Source of the DNA: Microbispora sp. ZYX-F-249
GTDB lineage: Bacteria; Actinomycetota; Actinomycetes; Streptosporangiales; Streptosporangiaceae
Length of the DNA: 64,000 nt
NCBI RefSeq assembly: GCF_039649665.1
Contig: NZ_JBDJAW010000008.1
Location: 1 to 64,000, forward strand
Reading direction: 5' to 3'
In this document: in pieces, positions 24,211 to 31,690 of the stretch
Numbering within the stretch: position 1 is the stretch's first letter
Layout of the letters: every line of letters begins with the position of its first letter
Notes under the pieces: model-generated
Databases searched by the model: none
What the model saw: the letters and a program-made list of their open reading frames with translations, nothing else
Told to the model about the DNA's origin: nothing
Position numbers and translations under genes: made by a program

Positions 24211-24246
24211 CGCCTGACCGCCGGGACCACCACCGCGTGACGCCCG

Positions 24247-25059
24247 TCAGCCGGTCGCGACCGGCCTGCCGGGGTCGGCGACCCAGTTGGACCACGAGCC
24301 GACGTACAGGGCCGCCGGCAGCCCGGCGATCTCCAGCGCGAGCACCTCGTGGGCGGCCGTGACCCCGGACCCGCAGTACGCGCCGGCGGGCACGCCCTCG
24401 ACCACGCCGAGGCTGTTGAAGCGCTCGCGGAGGAACTCCCTGGCGTGGAACCGCCCGCCGGGCTCGACGTTCCCACCGGTCGGGGCGCTGACCGCGCCGG
24501 GGATGTGCCCGGCGACCGGGTCCACCGGCTCCACCTCGCCCCGGTAGCGCTCGGCCGCCCTGGCGTCGAGCAGCACGCCGTCGGCCGCCAGCGCGGCGGC
24601 CCCGCCCGCGTCGAGCACCGGCATCCCTCCCGGCCGCGCCGTGAAGTCGCCGGGCCGCACGGGCCCCTCCTCCTTGGTCACCGGCAACCCGGCCCGCGTC
24701 CATGCCCGCAGCCCGCCGTCGAGGACGCGCACGTCGCCGTGGCCGAAGTAGCGCAGCGTCCACCAGGCCCTGGCCGCCGCCGTCGAGTCGGCGTCGTCGT
24801 AGACGACCACCGGCCGGTCCTGCGACACCCCGAGGCGGCGCATCGCCTCCTGGAACGCCTCCGGCGCGGGCAGCGGATGCCGTCCGGCCGGTCCGGGCGG
24901 AGCGGCGAGGTCGGCGTCGAGGTCGCAGAAGACCGCGCCGGGGACGTGGCCCTCGCGGTACGCCTCGATGCCGGGCGGTCCGCCCAGCCGCCACCGGACG
25001 TCGAGGATCGCGGCGTCGCCGATCGCGGCGAGCTCCTCAGGAGTGATCAGCGGGCTCAT
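24247..25059 (-). CDS. sseA: Mercaptopyruvate/thiosulfate sulfurtransferase (two-domain rhodanese)
   Basis: This 270-residue protein has an inactive N-terminal rhodanese domain (about 1-125) and a catalytic C-terminal one (about 145-265). The active-site loop reads YCGSGVTA with Cys229; CGSGVT is the loop of 3-mercaptopyruvate sulfurtransferases, whereas thiosulfate enzymes usually have CRKGVT. The gene symbol reflects that similarity to E. coli SseA and is tentative. The signature GHIPGAV at 184-190 is present. The ATG is preceded by GAGGAG. Cytosolic sulfur transfer or cyanide detoxification is expected. Confidence 0.85.
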   Translation of the reverse strand: MSPLITPEELAAIGDAAILDVRWRLGGPPGIEAYREGHVPGAVFCDLDADLAAPPGPAGRHPLPAPEAFQEAMRRLGVSQDRPVVVYDDADSTAAARAWWTLRYFGHGDVRVLDGGLRAWTRAGLPVTKEEGPVRPGDFTARPGGMPVLDAGGAAALAADGVLLDARAAERYRGEVEPVDPVAGHIPGAVSAPTGGNVEPGGRFHAREFLRERFNSLGVVEGVPAGAYCGSGVTAAHEVLALEIAGLPAALYVGSWSNWVADPGRPVATG

Positions 25060-25178
25060 GCCATCTCCTCGCCTTCGGCTCGGTGCCGGACGGTGCCGCA
25101 GCCATTGTGCCCTGCGGCGGGCCGGCGCCGGCGCATCCCCGCCGCCGGCGCCCCCGGCGAGATCTCGCGGGACAGGCG

Positions 25179-26387
25179 TCAGCGGCGGATCTCCGCCAGC
25201 GGGACGTTCTGCTCGGCGGGGGTCAGCGAGCCGTGATAGCCGATCATCGACGACTCGACCGGCTCGCCGGCCGAGGCCACGATCACGCACTCGCCGTACG
25301 GCACGGCCACCACGTCGCCGACGCGGCCGAGCCACTCGCGGCGGACGCGGCGGCCGAACCAGCCCGCGGCGACGGCCTCCTCGCGGGTGACGACCCACGC
25401 ACGCCCGCGCAGGGCCTCCCGCCAGGTCTCCAGCACCGCACCCGCCGCGCCGGGTGAGGTGTAGACGTGCCGCACGCGGGCCTCACCGCCCAGCATGAGC
25501 ACGCCCTCCCGCAGGTCGGGACGCAGGTCCACATCCACCTTGTCGGTGGCGTTGACCATGCCGTGGTCGGCCGTGACGTACAGGACCGCGCCCGGCGGCA
25601 GGCCTTCGGCGATGCGCTCGGCCATGCGGTCGGCCACGGCGAGCTGTTCGAGCCACTCCCCGCCGCCCCACCCGTGGAAATGGCCCACGCGGTCGACGTC
25701 GCCGTAGTAGACGGTGACGAACCTGGTCTCGCGCAGCGCCTGCCGCGCCGCCTCGACGCGCTCGCCGGGGTTCTCGGCCGCCCGGTGGCGCATCCCCCGG
25801 TAGACGGCGCGGGTCAGGCCGGTGCCGTCGAACGAGGCGGGCGCCACGTAGACGGGCTCGACCCCCGCCGCCGCCATGCGTTCGTAGACCGTCGGCGCGG
25901 GCTGCCACACGTCCGGGTCGATCGGCGGGCCGGGGGCCGTCCAGCGCAGGCAGTTGAACAGCCGCCCCTCCCCCGGGACGGCCATCTGGATGCCGATCAT
26001 GCCGTGCTCCCCGGGAGCGGCACCGGTGCCCAGGGTGGCCAGGCTGGTCGGGGTCGAGGAGGGGAAGCCGGCCGTGAGCGTCCCGCGCAGGTGGGCCGAC
26101 AGGAACGGCGCGGCGCCCGGATGCGCGGCCAGGAGCTCGGCCCCGAGGCCGTCCACGAGGAACAGGCACACCCGGGCGGCCGGTTCCAGCGCCAGTCTCG
26201 CGGCGCCCGGCAGCCCGAGGGAGGCGAGCAGCGAGCCCGGCAGATCGGCCAGCGAGGCCGTGCCGTACGCGGGCACGTACGGCACGGGCGCGGCCGGCGG
26301 CACCGCGGGAGACGCCGCGGGAGACGCCGCGGGAGACGCCCCCGAGGGCGTCACGGTGGACGTCGCAGGGGGCTGGGGGTCGATCAC
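25179..26387 (-). CDS. Alkaline-phosphatase-superfamily phosphodiesterase/nucleotide pyrophosphatase
   Basis: This 402-residue protein has a Pro/Ala-rich N-terminus and a phosphodiesterase domain. Metal-site motifs are LFLVDGLG (first Asp), FPSSTPTSLATLGTG (nucleophile Ser/Thr region), YGDVDRVGHFHG, VTADHGMVN and the late YHGSLTPAE. This pattern fits the nucleotide pyrophosphatase/phosphodiesterase (Enpp-like) group. No signal peptide is evident, so it is probably cytosolic. A 12-bp unit repeated three times (26304-26339) encodes the SPAASPAA tract. GTG 26387 follows GGGAGG. The gene runs toward the sulfurtransferase with a 119-bp gap and away from DUF5998 (55-bp gap). Confidence 0.8.
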   Translation of the reverse strand: MIDPQPPATSTVTPSGASPAASPAASPAVPPAAPVPYVPAYGTASLADLPGSLLASLGLPGAARLALEPAARVCLFLVDGLGAELLAAHPGAAPFLSAHLRGTLTAGFPSSTPTSLATLGTGAAPGEHGMIGIQMAVPGEGRLFNCLRWTAPGPPIDPDVWQPAPTVYERMAAAGVEPVYVAPASFDGTGLTRAVYRGMRHRAAENPGERVEAARQALRETRFVTVYYGDVDRVGHFHGWGGGEWLEQLAVADRMAERIAEGLPPGAVLYVTADHGMVNATDKVDVDLRPDLREGVLMLGGEARVRHVYTSPGAAGAVLETWREALRGRAWVVTREEAVAAGWFGRRVRREWLGRVGDVVAVPYGECVIVASAGEPVESSMIGYHGSLTPAEQNVPLAEIRR

Positions 26388-26442
26388 GTCGCCTCCCGGC
26401 GGCTCGAGGAGGGCGGTCAGGAAGTGTGCTCGGGACGTGTCG

Positions 26443-27042
26443 TCAGGACACCTGGGACGCCGTCTTGGCCGTGGCCTCCGACAGGGCCTTCGCGAACGCC
26501 AGCACGTGGGTGACGGCCTCGGGGCCGTCGGCCGCCTCGCTGACCCGGAGGGACAGATCGTCGGCCGTGATCGCGCCGGTGTAGCCGTGGTCGGCCTCGC
26601 AGTTCTCGTCGCCGCAGGTCGCCGGTTCGAGATCGACGTGGGAGATCGCGCCCCAGCCGATCGTCAGCGTGACCTCCGTCGGGGGGACGCCCGGCACGTA
26701 CGACGCGGGGTCGGGCACGACCCTGGTCACGGCCACCGACTGGATGCGGCTGAGCCGCACCGCCTCGGTGGTGGTGGAGGCGTGCGAGGCGGGCATGCCC
26801 TCGGCGGGCGGGTGCTCGTCGGTGTGGCAGACCAGCAGCCGGGTGGGCGAAAGGACCAGGACCGTGACGTGCCTGCGCACCTCCATCGCCGGGTCGAACG
26901 TGGCCTCGTGATGCACGACGTACGCCGTGACCTGCTCGTTGCCGAGCGCGGAGTCGACGGCGTCGGCCACCAGATCCGGGTAGTAGCCGCTGCGATCTAT
27001 GGCCTCGCGCAAGCCCGCGGCGGAGACTCGGGTTTCCCTCAT
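26443..27042 (-). CDS. DUF5998 protein
   Basis: This is a 199-residue cytosolic protein of the actinobacterial DUF5998 type, function unknown. Characteristic segments are SGYYPDLVADAVDSALG, HHEATFDPAMEVRRHVTVLVLSP and the cysteine-containing CGDENCEADHGYTG (a possible metal site). It ends with a helical LAFAKALSEATAK tail. ATG 27042 with an AGGA 8 nt upstream is the better start; a GTG 12 codons upstream has no ribosome site. It lies on the same strand as the phosphodiesterase gene (55-bp gap), with the GNAT/acyl-CoA synthetase gene behind it on the same strand. Confidence 0.75.
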   Translation of the reverse strand: MRETRVSAAGLREAIDRSGYYPDLVADAVDSALGNEQVTAYVVHHEATFDPAMEVRRHVTVLVLSPTRLLVCHTDEHPPAEGMPASHASTTTEAVRLSRIQSVAVTRVVPDPASYVPGVPPTEVTLTIGWGAISHVDLEPATCGDENCEADHGYTGAITADDLSLRVSEAADGPEAVTHVLAFAKALSEATAKTASQVS

Positions 27043-27124
27043 GGGTCCATCCTGCCCTGTAAGGGACACCTGTTTCACACCCCGGCGGTACGGGTTTTCC
27101 GCCCGGGTCCCGGCGCCGGGCCGA

Positions 27125-29827
27125 TCAGCTCAGCCGCCGGGGGCCGACGTCGGGGCGCAGCGCCGTGACCGGCCGCAGGACGGCCCGCGCCCCCAGCACG
27201 GCCACTCCCGTCGCGCTCACCAGGACCTGGTCGAGGTCCATCCGGGCGACCTCGGGCAGGGAGTCGGCCAGCAGCCCCACCCGCACCAGCAGTTCCTCCA
27301 GCGCCTCCACGGCCACCGCCTGGTAGCCGTACTCGCCGAACAGCAGCGGCGCGGCGCGGACCGACCGCACCAGCCCGGCCGCGTCCTCCGCGGTGAGCGG
27401 CGCCAGGCGGTACGCCTGGTCGCCGAGCAGCCGGGCGGTGACCTCGCCGAGGCCGAACGTGACGACCCCGCCGAAGTAGCGGTCCTGGGTCACGCCGACG
27501 ACGGTCGGCACCGAGGGCTGCGGCGCCATGCGCTGCACCGCGAGCGGGGTGTCCGGCCCGAGCAGGGCCGCGAGGTCCGCGTACGCCTGCCGGACCCCGG
27601 CGGGCTCGGTGAGGCCGATGCGCACGGTGCCGGCGCGGCGGGCGTCCTCGGGGTCGGCCGACTTGACCACGACGGGCCAGCCGATCCGCTCGGCGGTGGC
27701 GACCGCCTCCTCGGCGTCGGCCGCGACGTGCGCCGGCCACACCTCGATGCCGTGGCAGGCCAGCAGCGCGGTCGCGTCGATCTCCCGCTCCTCGCCGTCC
27801 GATCCCTCCCGGGCCAGCTCGGCGGCGACGATACGCCGCGCCGCCGCCGTGTCGACCCCCTCGACGTACGGGACGGTGCCCGGGGGCTGCCGGCGCCAGT
27901 GGGCGTAGCGCACCACGTGGGCCAGCGCGCGGACCGCCTCCTCCGGGGCGGGGTACGACGGGATCGACCCCCGCTGGGGGGACTCGTCGCCGGGGCCGCC
28001 CGGCACCCGCAGCTCCGGCGGCATGCCCAGTTGTCCCTGGAAGGTGGCCAGCACCGGCTTCCCCGACTCCCGCGCGGCCTCCAGCAGCGCCTCGGCCACC
28101 TCGCGGCAGTCGCCCGGGATCGGCGGCATGTAGATCGCGACGGCGGCGTCCACCTCGGGCAGGACGCTCCGCAGCGCCTCGGCGAACTCGCCCGCCCCCG
28201 CCTGGGGGCCGAGGTTGACCGGCGGGCGCGGCTCCAGTCCCGCGCCGGCGCAGGCCTCCTCGGCGAGCAGCGTGAGCGCGTCGGAGTTGCCGACCACGCC
28301 CACCCGGGGCCCGTCCGGCAGCGGCTGGTGCGCCAGGAGCTCGGCGACGTCGAACAGCTGCACCAGGTCGTCCACCCGGATGACCCCGGCCTGCGCGAAC
28401 AGCGAGCTGAGCGCGGTGTCGGGCAGCGCGAGCACCGGCGCGCGGTGCCCGCCGGGGACGCCGCGCGACTTCACCACCACGATCGGCTTGGACCGGGAGA
28501 TCCGCCGGGCCAGCCGGGTGAACTTGCGCGGGTTCCCGATGGACTCCAGGTACAGCAGGATCACGTCGGTCGCGGGGTCCTCCTCCCAGTACTGGAGGAG
28601 GTCGTTGCCGGAGACGTCGGCCCGGTTGCCGGCCGAGACGAACGTCGAGATGCCCATGCCGCGCTGCGCCACCCGCTGCAGCAGGGCGGTGCCGAGCGCG
28701 CCCGACTGGCTGAAGAACCCGACCCTCCCCCGCCCCGGCAGGGTCTCCGCGAGCGTCGCGTTGAGCCGTACGGCGGGGTCGGTGTTGGCGATGCCCAGGC
28801 AGTTGGGCCCGACGACCCGCATGCCGTACCCCCGGGCGATGCGGACCAGTTCCTCCTGGCGCGCCCGGCCCTCCGGCCCGGTCTCGCCGAACCCGGAGGA
28901 GACCACGACCAGGCCCTTCACGCCCTTCCTCGCGCACTCCTCGACCAGTTCGAGCACGCCCTCGGCGGGGACCGCGAGCACGGCGAGATCCACCTCGCCG
29001 TCGATCGCGGACACGTTGCGGTAGGCCCGCACGCCGGCCACGGCCCGTACGTGCCGGTGGACGGGGTAGACGGGCCCGGTGAAGTCGGCCGCGAGCAGGT
29101 TGCGCAGGACCGTCTGGCCGATTCCACCCGGCTCGCGGCTCGCGCCGATGACCGCCACCGACTCCGGCGTCAGCAGGCGGGCGATCGAGCGCGCCTCGGC
29201 GCGATGCTCGCGGGCGAGCCGGACCTCCAGCGCGGTCTCGGTGCTGGACAGGTCGAGCGTCATGCGCACGACGCCGTCCTCGAACTGGCTCTGCGCCGTG
29301 TAGCCCGCCTGGCGGAACAGGCCCATCATGCGGTGGTTGCCCGGCAGCACGTCCGCGATGAACGTCTTGATCCCGCGCTCGCGCGCGGCGGCCCGCAGGT
29401 GCTCCATGAGCACCGAGGCCACGCCCCTGCCCTGGTGGGCGTCCTCGACGAGGAAGGCCACCTCGGCGTGGTCGCGCGGCTGCACCCGGTCGTACCGCAC
29501 GACCGCGACCATCTCGGTGCCGATCGTGGCGATGAGGGCGACCCGGTTGTCGTAGTCGACGTTGGTGAACCAGACCACGTCCTTGTCGGTCAGCCGCGGC
29601 CGTGGCCCGAAGTAGCGGAAGTAGATCGACTCCGCGGACAGGCGTGAGTAGAACGAGCGCAGCATGTCGGCGTCGTCCGGCCGGATCGGGCGGACGTGCG
29701 CGGTGCCGCCGTCCGACAGCACGACGTCCGCCTCCCAGTGGGCGGGGTACTGAGGGTCCACGCAATCGAGGCTAGCGGTGCCTGGCTTGGCCTGGATTGA
29801 GAGATTCCTTACGACTGACGGGCCCAT
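27125..29827 (-). CDS. Pat-type protein acetyltransferase (GNAT + NDP-forming acyl-CoA synthetase)
   Basis: This 900-residue fusion has an N-terminal GNAT domain (about residues 42-195, HQGRGVASVLMEHL acetyl-CoA loop), a CoA-binding Rossmann domain starting LTPESVAVIGASREPG, a succinyl-CoA-synthetase-like flavodoxin part (GFFSQSGALGTALL), and a C-terminal ATP-grasp domain (about 690-890). E. coli PatZ has the opposite domain order; the GNAT-first order is known for Streptomyces PatA. Such enzymes acetylate lysines of acetyl-CoA synthetase and other proteins. The start is not certain: ATG 29827 or GTG 29761, the latter with a TAGCCT box 7 nt upstream. Confidence 0.85.
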   Translation of the reverse strand: MGPSVVRNLSIQAKPGTASLDCVDPQYPAHWEADVVLSDGGTAHVRPIRPDDADMLRSFYSRLSAESIYFRYFGPRPRLTDKDVVWFTNVDYDNRVALIATIGTEMVAVVRYDRVQPRDHAEVAFLVEDAHQGRGVASVLMEHLRAAARERGIKTFIADVLPGNHRMMGLFRQAGYTAQSQFEDGVVRMTLDLSSTETALEVRLAREHRAEARSIARLLTPESVAVIGASREPGGIGQTVLRNLLAADFTGPVYPVHRHVRAVAGVRAYRNVSAIDGEVDLAVLAVPAEGVLELVEECARKGVKGLVVVSSGFGETGPEGRARQEELVRIARGYGMRVVGPNCLGIANTDPAVRLNATLAETLPGRGRVGFFSQSGALGTALLQRVAQRGMGISTFVSAGNRADVSGNDLLQYWEEDPATDVILLYLESIGNPRKFTRLARRISRSKPIVVVKSRGVPGGHRAPVLALPDTALSSLFAQAGVIRVDDLVQLFDVAELLAHQPLPDGPRVGVVGNSDALTLLAEEACAGAGLEPRPPVNLGPQAGAGEFAEALRSVLPEVDAAVAIYMPPIPGDCREVAEALLEAARESGKPVLATFQGQLGMPPELRVPGGPGDESPQRGSIPSYPAPEEAVRALAHVVRYAHWRRQPPGTVPYVEGVDTAAARRIVAAELAREGSDGEEREIDATALLACHGIEVWPAHVAADAEEAVATAERIGWPVVVKSADPEDARRAGTVRIGLTEPAGVRQAYADLAALLGPDTPLAVQRMAPQPSVPTVVGVTQDRYFGGVVTFGLGEVTARLLGDQAYRLAPLTAEDAAGLVRSVRAAPLLFGEYGYQAVAVEALEELLVRVGLLADSLPEVARMDLDQVLVSATGVAVLGARAVLRPVTALRPDVGPRRLS

Positions 29828-30038
29828 CTGGCGAGGCCGCTTATAGGGGATCTACCAGCCCTGACGCGACGAATTGGGCAACGCTTGTGCATCGACTGTT
29901 CCCGTCTGTCCGCTCTCCACCCCACGACGCCCCTGGAAGCTGTTAGGTTTCTGGACGTCAGCCTCACAGCACGGAGAGGACGCCGCCCCTCCCAGGGCAT
30001 GGCTCGCCTCCACTAGCAGTTGGCAAGGTGGTGACATC

Positions 30039-30932
30039 ATGACGCGGGTCGTCGTGGTGGGCGATCTCATGACGGACGCGGTCGCCCGCGCGAAGTTCCC
30101 TCTTGCCAGGGCGAGCGACACCCCGGCCGTCGTCACGATGCACGGCGGCGGCTCCGGCGCCAACATCGCCTCCTGGCTCGCCGTGGAGGGGTCGGAGGTG
30201 GCCTTCATCGGCCGCCGCGGCGCCGACATCACCGGCCGCAACCGCGACATGGAGCTCATGGGGTACGGCGTGGACGCCCGGCTCGTCATGGACCCCGAGC
30301 GGCCGACCGGCACCTGTGTCGTGCTCGTCACGCACAAGGGCGAGCGGACCATGCTGTCCGACCCCGGCGCGAACGCCGCGCTGTCGCCCGAGGACCTGCC
30401 GCGCGACCTGTTCACCTCCGGCGCCCACCTCCACATGTCCGGCTACACGCTGATCAACGAGGGGTCGCGCGACGCCGGCCTCGCCGCGCTCGACATGGCC
30501 CGGCGCGCCGGCATGTCGATCTCCGTGGACTGCGCCTCCGCCGCCCCGCTGGAGCGGACCGGCGCCGAGCCCTTCCTGGAGTGGACCGACGGCGCGAAGC
30601 TGCTGTTCGCCAACGCCGACCAGGCCAAGGTGCTCACCGGCAGGGACGACCCCGCCGCCGCGGCCAAGGTGCTGACCGCCTGGTTCCCCCAGGTCGTGAT
30701 CAAGCTCAACGCCGAGGGCTCGCTCTGGTACTCCAACAACCGTCCCGAACCGGTCCGGTCGCCCGGCGAGGTCGTCGACCGCGTGGTGGACGGCACCGGC
30801 GCCGGTGACGCCTTCACCGCCGGTTTCCTGCCCGTCTGGCTCGACGGCAAGCCGGCCGCCGAGGCGCTGGCGGCGGGCAACGCCCTCGCCGCCAAGTGCA
30901 TCGCCAACCTGGGCGCCCGCCCCCGGCTCTGA
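30039..30932 (+). CDS. PfkB-family carbohydrate/nucleoside kinase
   Basis: This 297-residue ribokinase-like kinase has the N-terminal GGGSGANIASWLA (PfkB signature 1) and the C-terminal DGTGAGDAFTAGF (signature 2, catalytic Asp257). The substrate (ribose, adenosine or another sugar/nucleoside) cannot be read, although VVVGDLMTD and the short lid region recall adenosine/ribokinase-type members. ATG 30039 follows AAGGTGG. It is divergent from the GNAT/acyl-CoA synthetase gene and converges with a membrane-protein gene, so it seems to be a single-gene unit ending at the small hairpin at 30940. Confidence 0.85.
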   Translation: MTRVVVVGDLMTDAVARAKFPLARASDTPAVVTMHGGGSGANIASWLAVEGSEVAFIGRRGADITGRNRDMELMGYGVDARLVMDPERPTGTCVVLVTHKGERTMLSDPGANAALSPEDLPRDLFTSGAHLHMSGYTLINEGSRDAGLAALDMARRAGMSISVDCASAAPLERTGAEPFLEWTDGAKLLFANADQAKVLTGRDDPAAAAKVLTAWFPQVVIKLNAEGSLWYSNNRPEPVRSPGEVVDRVVDGTGAGDAFTAGFLPVWLDGKPAAEALAAGNALAAKCIANLGARPRL

Positions 30933-30939
30933 CCCTTCA

Positions 30940-30953
30940 CTTCCGTTCGGAAG
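30940..30953. terminator. Short hairpin between convergent genes
   Basis: CTTCCG-TT-CGGAAG, a perfect 6-bp stem 8 bp after the kinase stop and 22 bp before the convergent membrane-protein stop; flanking CCC/GGG may extend it. Confidence 0.4.
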
Positions 30954-30975
30954 GGCCGATCCAGAACAGCGCGGT

Positions 30976-31554
30976 TCAGAACGGGCTGCGCGCGAGCGCG
31001 ACCGGCCGCGCGGGCCGCACCCGCATCAGCGGCACGAAGGCCAGCAGGAGCAGCGCGGCTCCCAGCGGGATCAGGTCCTTGCTCGCCATCGGGAGCACGG
31101 CCTGCACGAGCACCAGCGCCGGGCTCCACCACGGCACCCGGCGGAGTACGGCGAGCCGGGCCACCAGCGTGACCATGCCCACGTAGAACAGCAGCGGCAC
31201 GACGGTGTAGACGACCGGTTCGACGCCCGGGATCGCCTTGACCGCGTCGAAGTGCGGCCCCATCGCGTCGTGGTCGGCGGACAGGAAGCCGACCACGATG
31301 TCGATCGTGAACTGCGCGGCCAGCGCCAGCGCACCGGCGAGACCGGCGGCGTATCCCGCCGTGGCGGTCACCCCGCCGCCGGCCATCGTCCGGAGCCGCC
31401 CGAAGATCCACACGAAGAGGACCAACGCCGCCAGGAAGAACAGATGCCCCACGGTCCAGGCCGGGCCGGGTCCCCGGCTGCCGTCGAGACCGTCGATGAC
31501 GCGGGCGACGCCGTACGCGCCGACCAGGAGCGGTGCCGCAACAAGTGATCTCAT
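30976..31554 (-). CDS. Integral membrane protein, unknown function
   Basis: This 192-residue hydrophobic protein has about six transmembrane helices, starting VAAPLLVGAYGVARVIDGLDGSRGPGPAWTVGHL. There is no recognisable catalytic motif. Repeated helix-terminating Arg/His pairs and a conserved-looking SADHDAMGPHFD loop may face the outside. The ATG has no strong Shine-Dalgarno. It lies 136 bp downstream of the RecQ-family helicase on the same strand, so it could be read through from that gene. Its role is unknown. Confidence 0.6.
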   Translation of the reverse strand: MRSLVAAPLLVGAYGVARVIDGLDGSRGPGPAWTVGHLFFLAALVLFVWIFGRLRTMAGGGVTATAGYAAGLAGALALAAQFTIDIVVGFLSADHDAMGPHFDAVKAIPGVEPVVYTVVPLLFYVGMVTLVARLAVLRRVPWWSPALVLVQAVLPMASKDLIPLGAALLLLAFVPLMRVRPARPVALARSPF

Positions 31555-31620
31555 GGCGACAAGTGTGGTGATCGGAGCCCGCCCGGGGATGGGGTGATCA
31601 CCCTGACCTCACCCTGGCCC

Positions 31621-31636
31621 GACCCGGAGCCGGGTC
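31621..31636 (-). terminator. Hairpin after the RecQ-family gene
   Basis: GACCCGG-AG-CCGGGTC, a perfect 7-bp stem 55 bp downstream of the helicase stop (31691), in the gap before the membrane-protein gene. Confidence 0.35.
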
Positions 31637-31690
31637 CCGGCTCGCCGCCCCCCGCGTGTCAGGGGTTCGCCGGCCGGGCCCGCCGGCTCG

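Noticed and set aside
26304..26339. Triplicated 12-bp unit as a site
   Set aside because: It is in frame in the phosphodiesterase gene and encodes the SPAASPAA tract.
27075..29765. A second long frame overlapping the Pat-type gene
   Set aside because: It is another frame of the same DNA with extreme Arg/Pro/Gly content and no motifs.
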